In this document: positions 41,839 through 51,394 of the stretch, one piece after another
Layout of the letters: every line of letters starts with the position of its first letter
How positions within the stretch are numbered: position 1 is the first letter of the stretch
DNA from: Pontibaca methylaminivorans
GTDB lineage: Bacteria > Pseudomonadota > Alphaproteobacteria > Rhodobacterales > Rhodobacteraceae
Length of the DNA stretch: 64,000 nt
NCBI RefSeq assembly: GCF_900156525.1
Contig: NZ_FTPS01000001.1
Span: 1-64,000, forward strand
Reading direction: 5' to 3'
The notes under the pieces: generated by a model
The model's database searches: none
What the model was told of the DNA's origin: nothing
What the model saw: the letters and a program-made list of their open reading frames with translations, nothing else
Position numbers and translations under genes: made by a program

Positions 41839-43469
41839 TGCGCATCGATTGGCTTTGGGTGGACGAGTACAAGAACCTCAGGGACCTGACGATTGATTTC
41901 TCTCAGGACCACCTGATTACCGTCCTGATCGGCCGGAACGGTACCGGCAAGTCCAATGTGCTGGAAGCCCTGACGGTCATCTTTCGCGACCTCTTGATGT
42001 CGGAGCGTGTGCCATCACTCAAGTATAACGTCGCCTATGAAATCCAGGACCGTTGGGTTTTTATCGACGCTGACCCCGAGCGCAGAGATGCCTATCGGGC
42101 AAAGACCATCAGCAAGAAAACGCACCCTGTACCTTATCCTGTGGGCGCGTCTTTCGATGATCTCGAAGGAGAATCGATCAGCAGGACCAAACTCATCGGT
42201 GAGGACTCGGAGCATCTGCCGCGATTCCTGTTCGGCTATTATTCGGGTGAAAGCGAGCGGATGAAGGAGGTGTTCCGCGCCTATCTGAAGAACTACGATG
42301 ACAAACTAATCAAAAACAATGACCCTGGACTGAAACGCATGTTCTTCGCTGAGCCCGTGCACAGCAACTTCGTGCTGTTGTCGTTCATCGTGAACAATAA
42401 AGAGCAGACCAACTTGTTCCTGCAAAGACAGCTCGGCCTGGAGGAAGGTGGCATTGAATCTGTTCTGTTCGTCCTCAAGCAGCCCTATTGGTACAGCAAG
42501 AGCGCGTCAGGTGGTGATCAGAGATTCTGGAATTCGAAAGGGATCGTCCGCGACTTTCTCGCCAAGCTTTATGAGATCTCGCTTGCTCCGATCAGAATTA
42601 AGCGCCGCGAGTTGTATGATGTTCGGCGATCGAGGACTCTCGAGTATCTATATCTTTACGCCAAGGACATTGACGCTCTACGAGAACTGGCGAAGGGAAA
42701 GACGTCGGCCGAATTTTTCCGCGACCTGGAAAGCACGCACGTCTCCGATCTGATTGACGAAGTGCGGATCAGGGTCAAACTGAAGAAGAATGATGGATCG
42801 GTAACTTTCCGCGAGTTGAGCGAAGGGGAGCAACAGCTACTAACGGTTCTGGGCCTGCTGCAGTTCACCGCCGCCGAGGAAAGCCTTTTCCTGCTGGACG
42901 AGCCCGATACCCATCTCAACCCGCGCTGGAGCGTCGAGTACATCCAGCATATTCGAGATTTTCTCAAGGACGACAACGACAATACTCAGTCCAGCCATGT
43001 CCTTCTGGCCACGCATAACCCGATTGCAGTTGCTGAGCTTCTGAAGGAACAAGTACAGATCTTGAAGCGTGATGACGAAACGCTCAACATTTCTGCAGAA
43101 GAACCAAGCGTGGATCCGATGGGTATGGGGTATGCCGGGGTGGTAACGAGTGAGATGTTTGACCTGAACGCGGCAGTGGACACTACGACACAGAAACTGC
43201 TGGAAATTCAGCGTACACTCTCTGCAAAAGACCGCCTAACCAAGCAAGAGAAAGACGAACTCTTAAACGCAACAAACAAGCTCGAATCATTTGGATTTCA
43301 CTACCAGATGCGAGATCCAGTTTATACAGAGTATCTTCGTGCGCGTGCGGAACGCACAGCACTAGCGGCGTCCGACACAGGTCAAAAAACGAAAAGTCTT
43401 GATCCAGATGAGGCCCGGAAACTCGTGGAAGGCGCTTTAACGAGATCGTCGGGAAAGTCGGATCAGTGA
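41838..43469 (+). CDS. PtuA-like ABC/SMC-type ATPase (Septu-like)
   Basis: A 543-residue ATPase. Walker A is GRNGTGKS (32-39), the ABC signature LSEGEQQ (327-333), Walker B LFLLDEPD (350-357) and the H-loop ATHNP (391-395). Between Walker A and the signature is a long helical insert with no Rad50 hook. In the Septu system PtuA forms a sensor ring that holds the HNH nuclease PtuB. The partner gene follows with a GTGA overlap. The pair lies between hsdS and hsdM, so all five genes are likely one transcript. Confidence 0.85.
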   Translation: MRIDWLWVDEYKNLRDLTIDFSQDHLITVLIGRNGTGKSNVLEALTVIFRDLLMSERVPSLKYNVAYEIQDRWVFIDADPERRDAYRAKTISKKTHPVPYPVGASFDDLEGESISRTKLIGEDSEHLPRFLFGYYSGESERMKEVFRAYLKNYDDKLIKNNDPGLKRMFFAEPVHSNFVLLSFIVNNKEQTNLFLQRQLGLEEGGIESVLFVLKQPYWYSKSASGGDQRFWNSKGIVRDFLAKLYEISLAPIRIKRRELYDVRRSRTLEYLYLYAKDIDALRELAKGKTSAEFFRDLESTHVSDLIDEVRIRVKLKKNDGSVTFRELSEGEQQLLTVLGLLQFTAAEESLFLLDEPDTHLNPRWSVEYIQHIRDFLKDDNDNTQSSHVLLATHNPIAVAELLKEQVQILKRDDETLNISAEEPSVDPMGMGYAGVVTSEMFDLNAAVDTTTQKLLEIQRTLSAKDRLTKQEKDELLNATNKLESFGFHYQMRDPVYTEYLRARAERTALAASDTGQKTKSLDPDEARKLVEGALTRSSGKSDQ

Positions 43470-44245
43470 GATACATTGATCTAGCGTTTACCGGTAGGCC
43501 TGATGCCTTTGAAGAGCGCGCAGCTGCCGCGCTTGCGGACGGGCCCGAGAGAATTGATGATCACTCAAGCGTATGGCGCGACTGCAAGGATCACCTCAAG
43601 GCAGCTTCTTACGAAAAGTGCTTTTACTGTGAGTCCAAAGACTTACGGTCCGACGGAGCCGTGGATCACTTCCGACCGAAATCCGTCTATCCGTGGTCTG
43701 CGTTCAGGTTTTCGAACTTTCGGTTTGCCTGTACGTTCTGCAACAGTCTTCGCAAGGACAAAGAGACTGGGAAGACCGGAGGAAAAGGAAACCAGTTCCC
43801 CTTATTTGATGGAGCCCCAAGGGCGACTTGTTGCGCAGAAGAATGCTATGAGCAGCCAAAGCTCATTGATCCATGTCGAGCGGGCGATCCTTTAGAAATC
43901 GACTTTTCCTCGGATGGCCGAGCAGTGCCAGCTTACGCAGACGAGGGAGATAGACGGTTTGAACGCGGCAAGGTTTCAATCAATGCATATCATCTGAATC
44001 ACACGGCCTTCGTTGAAGAACGGAGGAAGCATGCAATTATATTGGAGGAAAAGATAAAGGCTGCGTGCGACGCCCATGAAAGCTACACTGCCGGAAATCT
44101 TGACGCGAGGATACGGCTCGATGATGCAATTTCGGATCTTCATCGGGCAATCCAACCACAATCAACCTATTCGGTGTTCGCCAGAAGGGTTCTGAATTGG
44201 TACCGAGAAAACCCACTGATCGAAGCAGTTTTGACGACGGCGTAG
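43466..44245 (+). CDS. PtuB-like HNH endonuclease (Septu-like)
   Basis: A 259-residue HNH nuclease. The zinc and catalytic region is KCFYCESK (Cys52, Cys55), then VDHFRPK (66-72) with the catalytic His of the DH pair, and CTFCNSLRKDK (Cys89, Cys92, Asn93). The C-terminal half is helical. It starts at GTG 43466, inside the end of the ATPase gene. PtuB nucleases are held inactive by PtuA and released in infection. Base composition is lower in GC than hsdR and hsdM, suggesting the pair was added to the operon. Confidence 0.85.
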   Translation: MRYIDLAFTGRPDAFEERAAAALADGPERIDDHSSVWRDCKDHLKAASYEKCFYCESKDLRSDGAVDHFRPKSVYPWSAFRFSNFRFACTFCNSLRKDKETGKTGGKGNQFPLFDGAPRATCCAEECYEQPKLIDPCRAGDPLEIDFSSDGRAVPAYADEGDRRFERGKVSINAYHLNHTAFVEERRKHAIILEEKIKAACDAHESYTAGNLDARIRLDDAISDLHRAIQPQSTYSVFARRVLNWYRENPLIEAVLTTA

Positions 44246-44252
44246 GGCAAAA

Positions 44253-45725
44253 ATGAACACTTCACCGATTGTCTCCAAGGTCTGGAGTTTCTGCACCACG
44301 CTGCGTGACGACGGCGTGGGCTACGGCGACTACTTGGAGCAACTAACCTACCTCATCTTCCTCAAGATGGCGGACGAATACGCCAAGCCCCCCTACAACC
44401 GCGATGTAGGGATCCCGGAGGGGTACGACTGGACCAGCCTGACCTCGCGCCGCGGAGCAGAGCTGGAAGCGCATTACGTCATGCTGCTGCGGAAGTTGGG
44501 CGAGCAGAAAGGCATGCTCGGCCAGATCTTCACCAAGGCGCAAAACAAGATCACTGATCCGGCGAAGCTGTTCCGTCTAATCGACATGGTGGACGGCACG
44601 AAGTGGGTGACGCTCGGCGCCGACGTCAAAGGCGACATCTACGAAGGGCTGCTCGAGCGCAACGCCGAGGATACGAAATCGGGCGCCGGCCAGTATTTCA
44701 CGCCGCGTGCCTTGATCCGCGCAATGGTCGAATGCGTCCGCCCCGAGCCCGGCAAGACCATCGCCGACCCGGCCTGCGGGACCGGCGGATTCTTCCTCGC
44801 CGCGCATGATTTCCTGACGGACCCGAAGAACTATGCGCTCGACAAGGAACAGAAGGCGTTCCTGAAGCATTCGACCTTTTTCGGCAACGAGATCGTCGCA
44901 GGGACCCGGCGCCTTTGCCTGATGAACATGTTCCTGCACGGGATCGGCGAAATGACCGGTGACACGCTGGTGTCCCCGGCCGACGCGCTGATCTCGCCGC
45001 CGTCGGAGACCTTCGACTACGTTCTGGCGAACCCGCCTTTCGGCAAGAAGAGCTCGATGAGCTTCACCAACGCGGAAGGTGAGCAGGAAACCGACGACCT
45101 CACCTACAATCGCCAGGATTTCTGGGCGACCACGTCGAACAAGCAGCTTAACTTCGTCCAGCACATCCGGACCATGCTGAAGACAACAGGGCGGGCTGCC
45201 GTGGTCGTGCCCGACAATGTCCTGTTCGAGGGCGGCGCGGGAGAAACCATCCGGCGCAAACTGCTACAGACGACGGATCTGCACACCATTCTTCGCCTAC
45301 CCACGGGCATCTTCTATGCGCAGGGCGTGAAGGCGAACGTGATCTTCTTCGACAACCGCGCCGCCAGTCCCGATCCGCAGACCTCCAAGGTCTGGTACTA
45401 CGATTACCGGACGAACGTGCATCACACATTGAAGCAGAAGTCCCTGACCTATGCGCATCTCGAAGATTTTGTGTCCTGCTACAATCCACAGAACCGGCAT
45501 GAGCGCAGCCCGACGTGGAGCGAGAACAGCCCTGACGGACGCTGGCGCCCGTTCGACCGGGAAGAACTTCTGGCCCGCGACAAAGCGAGCCTCGACCTGT
45601 TCTGGCTGCGGGATGCGTCGATGACGGACCTCGAGAACCTGCCGGAACCAGAGGTCTTGGCAGAGGAAATCATGGAGAACCTTCGGTCCGCACTGGCGAG
45701 CTTTGAAGCAGTTTCTGCTGAGTGA
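44253..45725 (+). CDS. hsdM: Type I restriction enzyme, adenine methyltransferase subunit
   Basis: A 490-residue N6-adenine methyltransferase. The N-terminal HsdM domain starts VWSFCTTLRDDGVGYGDYLE. The SAM motif is DPACGTGGF and the catalytic NPPF follows in FDYVLANPPFGKK. With HsdS it methylates the recognition site, protecting host DNA. It begins 7 bp after the HNH gene and ends the operon. The gene order R-S-ATPase-HNH-M is unusual; M and S are normally adjacent. Confidence 0.95.
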   Translation: MNTSPIVSKVWSFCTTLRDDGVGYGDYLEQLTYLIFLKMADEYAKPPYNRDVGIPEGYDWTSLTSRRGAELEAHYVMLLRKLGEQKGMLGQIFTKAQNKITDPAKLFRLIDMVDGTKWVTLGADVKGDIYEGLLERNAEDTKSGAGQYFTPRALIRAMVECVRPEPGKTIADPACGTGGFFLAAHDFLTDPKNYALDKEQKAFLKHSTFFGNEIVAGTRRLCLMNMFLHGIGEMTGDTLVSPADALISPPSETFDYVLANPPFGKKSSMSFTNAEGEQETDDLTYNRQDFWATTSNKQLNFVQHIRTMLKTTGRAAVVVPDNVLFEGGAGETIRRKLLQTTDLHTILRLPTGIFYAQGVKANVIFFDNRAASPDPQTSKVWYYDYRTNVHHTLKQKSLTYAHLEDFVSCYNPQNRHERSPTWSENSPDGRWRPFDREELLARDKASLDLFWLRDASMTDLENLPEPEVLAEEIMENLRSALASFEAVSAE

Positions 45726-46024
45726 GAGCCGCGTTCTGTGCGACATGGCTTGGAGAGCTTTAGGCTTCGGTTCCATCTCGGGCGCGAGCGACTGGAATCG
45801 AAGTGCTCAGCTGCAGCCTCAGAAAACGGCTATCTTATAGATGTTTACAAGCTATTCACCAAACCCGCGCAGTCATGAGGTCCGGAGAATATCGGCCCTG
45901 AGAGACCGCTTCAGGACCTCCTGGTGCATGGAGTGGTGCTCAGCCCCACCCGCATAACCCTCGAAAAAAACGGAAAAATCCGGCCGCAGCCGGATCGGGA
46001 GAACGCTTTCGCGAGGGCAAGTGG
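45726..46024. other. Intergenic region between the defence operon and tRNA-Ser
   Basis: No gene. It holds the tRNA terminator (45974-45995) and probably the right boundary of the accessory region, somewhere between the hsdM stop and that terminator. No duplicate of the tRNA 3' end was found within it. Confidence 0.6.
45974..45995 (-). terminator. Rho-independent terminator after tRNA-Ser
   Basis: On the minus strand ATCCGGC (plus 45989-45995) pairs with GCCGGAT (45978-45984) around a 4-base loop, followed by a T run (AAAAA at 45974-45978 plus strand). It lies about 30 bp after the tRNA 3' end. Confidence 0.8.
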
Positions 46025-46111
46025 CGGAGCAGGTGGGATTCGAACCCACGGGACCATCGCTGGCCCGACCGATTTCAAGTCGGTTGCCTTCGACCACTCG
46101 GCCACTGCTCC
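46025..46111 (-). tRNA. tRNA-Ser, anticodon TGA
   Basis: An 87-nt class II tRNA. The acceptor stem is GGAGCAG with CTGCTCC and discriminator G. The anticodon loop CTTGAAA gives anticodon TGA (UGA), decoding UCA. There is a long variable arm and the T arm GTGGGTTCGAATCCCAC. The CCA end is not encoded. The gene faces away from murI and its 3' end points toward the accessory region, the usual geometry for a tRNA used as an integration site. Confidence 0.95.
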
Positions 46112-46252
46112 GGGGGTGTTAGTAAACCGCGGCCCGGGTTTTGCCAAGGGAAGCCGGAGCGGGCGGGACCCGTGCTTGTGGCCTTCCGCTTCCGGCACCT
46201 GCGTCTGCCGTCGCGACTGCGCAGCGGCGGGAGCGGTTCGAAGCGAGCGGAC

Positions 46253-46280
46253 AAAAAAAGGCCGAGCATAAAGCTCGGCC
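46253..46280 (-). terminator. Rho-independent terminator downstream of the LysR gene
   Basis: An 8-bp perfect stem, GGCCGAGC (46260-46267) and GCTCGGCC (46273-46280), with a 5-base loop. On the minus strand it is followed by seven Ts (46253-46259). It would end transcripts from the LysR gene at 46402-47316 before the tRNA. Confidence 0.85.
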
Positions 46281-46401
46281 ATAGTCCAACAGGGAGGTAA
46301 GAAGGCCTCGGCCTTCGACTGGTGAGATAGGAGCGGTGCTGCGCAGGTTCAAGGGTTTTCTGCAGGTGCAAAGGCATATCTGTCATGCGATGCCTGCATG
46401 A

Positions 46402-47316
46402 CTAGGTTTTTGCCAGTTCCCTCAGGTGCTTGCGCTGCATCGTTATCTCGTTCTGGACAAAATCCCGGAACACGGCGACGCGTTTCGACTGCCGCAGTTC
46501 CTCGGGATAGGCCATGTAGACCGGCACATCGGAGGATTCCGTCTCGGGCAGGACCTGCTCGAGATCGGGGAAATATTCGGTCACGTAATCGGGCAGAACG
46601 GCCACGCCGAGATGATTGAGCGCCGATTGCAGGATCCCGAAATAGCTGTTCACCGTCAGCAGCGAGCGAGGATTGAAGCTGCGCAGATGCTGGACCAGCG
46701 CCGCACCGGCCTTGACCTGGGCCGAGGTCGCGTTCTGGCAGATCAGGCGGTGTTCGGTCAGATCCTCGGGCAGGCGCGGGCGCCCGTTCTCGCGCAGATA
46801 GGTGCCGGTGGCAAAAAGCGCGATCCGGATCGACATCAGCCGCTTGCGGATCAGGTCGGCCTGGCTCGGCTCTTTCATGCGGATCGCCACATCGGCCTCG
46901 CGCATGGGCAGGTCGAGCACGCGCTCGTCCAGGATCAGGTCGATCTTGAGATCGGGATACTTGGCGAACAGGCGCGGCAGGCGGGGCGCCAGCCAGATCG
47001 TGCCGAATGCGGTGGTGGTGGTCACGCGGATCTGGCCCATGACCTCTTCCTCGCTGTCGCGGATCCGGGCGGTCGCGGCATCGAGCCGTTTCGCCATGGC
47101 CTTTGACGCGTCGAACAGAAGCTCGCCGGATTCGGTGAGGATGAGACCCCGGGCGTGGCGGCGGAACAGGGCCACGCCGAGCGCCTCTTCCAGCGCGCGA
47201 ATCTGCCGGCTCACCGCGGATTGCGACAGGTTGAGCACCTCGCCCGCATGGGTCAGGCTTCCGGCCGCGGCAACGGCATGGAATATTCTGAGCCTGTCCC
47301 AATCCATGGCGCTCAC
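46402..47316 (-). CDS. LysR-family transcriptional regulator
   Basis: A 304-residue LTTR. The HTH is FHAVAAAGSLTHAGEVLNLS with QSAVSRQIRALEEALGVALF. The effector domain starts GQIRVTTTTAFGTIWLAP. The GTG at 47316 follows AAAGGACAAGAAT; ATG at 47307 is the alternative. It is intact, divergent from murI, and looks like part of the core chromosome. Target genes are not evident. The 317-bp region between it and murI (47317-47633) holds no gene I can support. Confidence 0.9.
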   Translation of the reverse strand: MSAMDWDRLRIFHAVAAAGSLTHAGEVLNLSQSAVSRQIRALEEALGVALFRRHARGLILTESGELLFDASKAMAKRLDAATARIRDSEEEVMGQIRVTTTTAFGTIWLAPRLPRLFAKYPDLKIDLILDERVLDLPMREADVAIRMKEPSQADLIRKRLMSIRIALFATGTYLRENGRPRLPEDLTEHRLICQNATSAQVKAGAALVQHLRSFNPRSLLTVNSYFGILQSALNHLGVAVLPDYVTEYFPDLEQVLPETESSDVPVYMAYPEELRQSKRVAVFRDFVQNEITMQRKHLRELAKT

Positions 47317-47633
47317 ATTCTTGTCCTTTCGGCTTCCGGGCATGTCCGCGATGGTTCCATATATGTTCACAAGTTGCGGTTTGACAATGAAAATCCCGTG
47401 AGAATCGCGGCTCCGGCAGCGGATGCAGCCGTCATGAGCCGGCTTTTGCCGCTTTTTTCCGCACCCTTACGCGACACCGCAAAGCCGCAGCGAAAGCAAT
47501 GCGGCGGTGCAACGACATGGATGGATTCCCGGGCGATTGCGGCTTATGTCAGGGGCGCGGCGGCCGGGGGCGATTTCCCGGCCGCGGCGTGACGGGCGGG
47601 CAGGGACGGGCGGACAGGGCGACGAGCGGTGAC

Positions 47634-48443
47634 ATGGCGGTAGGTATCTTCGATTCCGGTCTGGGCGGGCTCACGGTGCTCGAGGCGCTGCAGCGGCGCC
47701 TGCCGGAGGTCGATTTCCTGTACCTTGGCGACAATCGCAACGCGCCCTACGGGGTGCGCAGCGCCGACGACCTTTATCATCTGACCTCGCAGGCGGTCGG
47801 GGCGCTCTGGCAGCGGGGTTGCGACCTGGTCGTGCTGGCCTGCAACACCGCGAGCGCGGCGGCGCTGCGCCGGATGCAGGAAAACGGGCTGCCGAAGGGC
47901 AAGCGCGTGCTCGGGGTCTTCGTGCCGCTGATCGAGGCGCTGACCGAACGGCGCTGGGGCGACAATTCGCCGCCCCGCGAGGTGGCGGTCAGGAACGTGG
48001 CGCTGTTTGCGACGCCGGCGACGATCGCGACGCGGGCCTTTCAGCGCGAGCTTGCCTTCCGCGCCATCGGCGTCGATGTCGAGGCGCAGGCCTGCGGCGG
48101 CGTCGTGGATGCGATCGAGGACGGCGACCTGATCCTGGCTGAGGCGCTGGTGCGCAGCCATGTGGCGGCGCTGAAGCGCAAGATGCCGGCCCCGGAGGCG
48201 GCGGTGCTCGGCTGCACCCATTATCCGCTGCTGAGCGATGCCTTTCAGGGCGCGCTCGGGCCCGATGTACGGCTGTTCAGCCAGGCGGATCTGGTGGCCG
48301 AGAGCCTTGCGGATTATCTTTCGCGCCATCCGGGCATGCTGGGCGAGGGCGCGGGCGGGTATCTGACCACCGGCGATGCGGCCCGGGTCAGTGACAGCGC
48401 CACGCGGTTCATGCGCCGCGAAATCCGGTTCCGGGCGGCATGA
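47634..48443 (+). CDS. murI: Glutamate racemase
   Basis: A 269-residue enzyme that converts L-glutamate to D-glutamate for peptidoglycan. It starts [20 protein letters not shown]. The two catalytic cysteines are in VLACNTASA (near 70) and LGCTHYPLL (near 185). I chose ATG at 47634 because family homology starts there. A longer frame upstream has no support. argC follows in the same direction after 83 bp. Confidence 0.95.
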   Translation: MAVGIFDSGLGGLTVLEALQRRLPEVDFLYLGDNRNAPYGVRSADDLYHLTSQAVGALWQRGCDLVVLACNTASAAALRRMQENGLPKGKRVLGVFVPLIEALTERRWGDNSPPREVAVRNVALFATPATIATRAFQRELAFRAIGVDVEAQACGGVVDAIEDGDLILAEALVRSHVAALKRKMPAPEAAVLGCTHYPLLSDAFQGALGPDVRLFSQADLVAESLADYLSRHPGMLGEGAGGYLTTGDAARVSDSATRFMRREIRFRAA

Positions 48444-48526
48444 CGGCGTGGCCCGGCGTGAGGCGATTGATATCGGTCAAGCACCGCCGGCCCGGCCGGT
48501 GGTAGACAGGAAGAAAGAGGTGAAAC

Positions 48527-49555
48527 GTGGCTCACAGGATCGCAGTTCTCGGGGCGAGCGGCTATACCGGCGCGGAGCTTGTGCGGCTGATCGCGCTGCA
48601 TCCGAACATGGAGATCACGGCACTTTCGGGTGAGCGCAAGGCGGGCATGAGCATGGCCGAGGTGTTCCCGCATCTGCGCCACCTCGACCTTCCCCGGCTG
48701 ACCCGGATCGAGGAGATCGACTTTGCGCAGGTCGATCTCTGCTTCTGCGCGCTGCCGCACAAGACCAGCCAGGAAGTGATCCGCGATCTGCCCGCCGGTC
48801 TTAAAATCATCGACCTGTCTGCCGATTTCCGTCTGCGCGATCCCAAGGAATACCGGAAATGGTACGGCAACCCGCATGCCGCGCTCGACCAGCAGGAAGA
48901 GGCGGTCTACGGACTGACCGAGTTCTATCGCGAGGAAATCCGCGCCGCGCGCCTTGTGGCCGGGACCGGCTGCAATGCGGCGACGGGGCAATATGCGCTG
49001 CGGCCGCTGATCAGCGCCGGGGTGATCGGGCTCGACCGCATCATTCTGGACCTGAAATGCGGCGTGAGCGGGGCCGGGCGCAGCCTGCGCGAGAATCTGC
49101 TGCATGCGGAGCTGAGCGAGGGCTACAACGCCTATGCGGTCGGTGGCACGCACCGGCACCTGGGCGAGTTCGACCAGGAGTTCTCGGCGCTCGCCGGCCG
49201 CGAGGTGCGGGTGCAGTTCACGCCGCATCTGGTTCCGGCAAACCGCGGGATCCTTGCCACGGTCTATGTCGAGGGCGCGGCAGAGGCGATCCACGACGCG
49301 TTCCGCGCCGCCTATGCGGATGAACCCTTCCTGCAGGTGCTGCCGCTTGGCGAAACCCCGAGCACCCATCATGTCCGGGGATCGAATTTCGTTCATGTCG
49401 GGGTGGTCGGCGACCGGATCGAGGGGCGGGCCATCGTTATCGTCGCGCTCGACAACCTGACCAAGGGCAGCAGCGGGCAGGCGCTGCAGAACGCGAACCT
49501 GATGCTGGGCGAAAAAGAAACCGAGGCGCTGATGATGCCACCCCTTTTCCCGTAA
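48527..49555 (+). CDS. argC: N-acetyl-gamma-glutamyl-phosphate reductase
   Basis: A 342-residue enzyme of arginine synthesis. The NADP site is [20 protein letters not shown] (7-26). The catalytic Cys is in [18 protein letters not shown]. The later [14 protein letters not shown] and [10 protein letters not shown] are family motifs. It reduces N-acetylglutamyl phosphate to the semialdehyde. The start is GTG at 48527 after GAAAGAGGTGAAAC. The next gene, ccmE, follows after 20 bp. Confidence 0.96.
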   Translation: MAHRIAVLGASGYTGAELVRLIALHPNMEITALSGERKAGMSMAEVFPHLRHLDLPRLTRIEEIDFAQVDLCFCALPHKTSQEVIRDLPAGLKIIDLSADFRLRDPKEYRKWYGNPHAALDQQEEAVYGLTEFYREEIRAARLVAGTGCNAATGQYALRPLISAGVIGLDRIILDLKCGVSGAGRSLRENLLHAELSEGYNAYAVGGTHRHLGEFDQEFSALAGREVRVQFTPHLVPANRGILATVYVEGAAEAIHDAFRAAYADEPFLQVLPLGETPSTHHVRGSNFVHVGVVGDRIEGRAIVIVALDNLTKGSSGQALQNANLMLGEKETEALMMPPLFP

Positions 49556-49575
49556 GAGTTTTCCGTGAGGACGCG

Positions 49576-50022
49576 ATGCGAAGTCTGAAAAAGAAAAGAC
49601 GTATACAGGTGATCGTCATGGCGGCGGTGGCGTTGGTTCTTGCGACCGGGCTGATCGGTTACGCGATGCGCGACGGCATCAACCTGTTCCGCGCCCCGAC
49701 GCAGATCCTTGCCGAACCGCCTGCCGAAACCGAGGTGTTCCGTATCGGCGGGCTGGTGGTCGAGGGCAGCCTGGAGCGCGGCAGGGGCGAGACCATCCGC
49801 TTCGAGGTGACCGACGGCGGCGCGACGATTCCGGTGGTCTTCAACGGGGTGCTGCCGGATCTCTTCGACGAGAACCAGGGCATGATCGGCACCGGGCGCT
49901 ATGTGGACGGGGTCTTTGTCGCCAGCGACGTGCTGGCCAAGCATGACGAGACCTACATGCCGAAAGAGGTGATCGACGCGCTGAAGGAACAGGGCGTCTA
50001 CCAGGAACCGGCCGGAAGCTGA
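49576..50022 (+). CDS. ccmE: Cytochrome c maturation heme chaperone CcmE
   Basis: A 148-residue membrane-anchored periplasmic chaperone. A basic N-terminus is followed by the membrane segment VIVMAAVALVLATGLIGYAM. The OB-fold domain carries His123 in AKHDETYMP, which binds heme covalently, and Tyr127, the axial ligand. It carries heme from CcmC/D to the CcmF/H ligase encoded about 1.4 kb downstream. The lysis-like pair between ccmE and ccmF splits the expected cluster. Confidence 0.95.
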   Translation: MRSLKKKRRIQVIVMAAVALVLATGLIGYAMRDGINLFRAPTQILAEPPAETEVFRIGGLVVEGSLERGRGETIRFEVTDGGATIPVVFNGVLPDLFDENQGMIGTGRYVDGVFVASDVLAKHDETYMPKEVIDALKEQGVYQEPAGS

Positions 50023-50138
50023 GCCTTCGGCCGCCGGGCTTGCGCAACGCGTGATGGCGCGCGCAACGCACGATCCGCCGCCATGTCGTTAACCGGCCGC
50101 GCCGCATGGTCCCCGCGCAGATGCAAAGGGATCGGATC

Positions 50139-50750
50139 ATGCAGACAATACGCGAGATCGCCGAGGCGATCGTTGCCCGCGAGGGGGGCTTCGTCAACGA
50201 CCCGGACGACTCGGGCGGCGCGACCAATTACGGCGTTACCCTGAACACCATGCGCAGCCTCGGGCTCGACCTTGACGGCGATGGCCGGGTCGATGTGAAG
50301 GACGTGAAGGCGCTCGACCGCGCGCAGGCGGTGGATATCTTCATCACCCATTATTTCGAGCGTCCGAACCTGTCGGGCCTGCCGGCGGCGCTGCAGCCGA
50401 GCATGTTCGACATGTATGTGAACGCCGGCACGAATGCGGTGAAGATTCTCCAGCGCTTGCAGAATGCGATGGGATATGGCGTGGCGGTCGATGGCGTTAT
50501 CGGCCCGCAGACACTGGCGGCGGCGCGGGATGCGGCGCGCCCCGACGACATCCTGCTGCGGGATGCCTACGGAATCGCGCGGCGGAACTATTACTTCGAC
50601 ATCGCCGATCGCCGGCCGGCGAGCCGCAAATACGCCCGCAGCCGCGCGAACGGCAAGGGCGGCTGGATCCGGCGCGCCGAGGAATTCATCTCGGCCCATT
50701 ATCACATGAGTGACGAGGAATTTGCGCGGAGGACGGCAGCATGGCAGTGA
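50139..50750 (+). CDS. GH108-type N-acetylmuramidase (phage/GTA-like endolysin)
   Basis: A 203-residue protein. The GH108 domain has the catalytic Glu15 in AREGGFVNDPDDSGGATNYG (13-32). The peptidoglycan-binding region follows, with AVDGVIGPQTLAAARDAA. It overlaps the holin gene by 10 bp. Endolysin-holin pairs of this type serve the gene transfer agent of Rhodobacter (rcc00555-rcc00556 in R. capsulatus, from memory). The pair here matches that arrangement. It has no signal peptide, so the holin would be needed for release. Confidence 0.88.
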   Translation: MQTIREIAEAIVAREGGFVNDPDDSGGATNYGVTLNTMRSLGLDLDGDGRVDVKDVKALDRAQAVDIFITHYFERPNLSGLPAALQPSMFDMYVNAGTNAVKILQRLQNAMGYGVAVDGVIGPQTLAAARDAARPDDILLRDAYGIARRNYYFDIADRRPASRKYARSRANGKGGWIRRAEEFISAHYHMSDEEFARRTAAWQ

Positions 50751-51286
50751 TCGACAGGATTGCGGGGCTTCTCGGCGCCGCGCCGGGCAATGTCCTGGGA
50801 CGCGCGATCGGGCGGATTCGCACGACCGTGGAGAGCGGGGGCGGTGCCGACACCGCCTTGCGCGACGAGGCGCTGCGACAGCTTGCGGCGGGGCTCGCGA
50901 AAGGGCGGCTTACGCGGTTCGGGCGGCTGGTGAAAGAGGGCGAGCGCCTCCCGGGGCCGGCCCTTGCGCTCGGGACCGTCGCCATGTTCGCCTCGGCGGT
51001 GCTGGATCCGGTCGGGTTCAGCGAGCGGATGGCCGGGCTCGAACAGGTGCCCGAGCCGCTCTGGTGGCTTCTGGGCGCGGTGGTGTCGCTTTACCTTGGC
51101 ATGCGCCATCACCGCCGCGGGCGCGAGTTGCAGCATGATCTGGCCATGACCATCGCCCAGGCACCCGAGGTGATCGAGGATCTGGACCGCCTGCAGGATC
51201 TGGGAAGCCGGACCGGGGCGCTGCCGGCGGGCGCCTCCGGCAATCCCGCGCTCGACGACTGGCAGGCGCTGCGCACCGGGGCATGA
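50741..51286 (+). CDS. Holin-like membrane protein (3TM phage holin family)
   Basis: A 181-residue protein. Membrane-like segments are ALALGTVAMFASAVLDPVGF (about 75-94) and PLWWLLGAVVSLYLGMRHH (about 105-123), with a basic tail after them. The start overlaps the muramidase gene. The type matches the holin family found with GH108 lysozymes in Rhodobacterales. The position between ccmE and ccmF suggests a stable domesticated pair and not a recent prophage, because no other phage gene is nearby. Confidence 0.8.
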   Translation: MAVIDRIAGLLGAAPGNVLGRAIGRIRTTVESGGGADTALRDEALRQLAAGLAKGRLTRFGRLVKEGERLPGPALALGTVAMFASAVLDPVGFSERMAGLEQVPEPLWWLLGAVVSLYLGMRHHRRGRELQHDLAMTIAQAPEVIEDLDRLQDLGSRTGALPAGASGNPALDDWQALRTGA

Positions 51287-51394
51287 ATCCGTCCTGAACG
51301 GGCCCCGGGTTTCCGGGGACCCCGCGACAATGTGATCTGGGGCCGGCGCGGAAAAACGATGGAAGCCGCGCCGGCTCCGGCATATAACGGGGCC

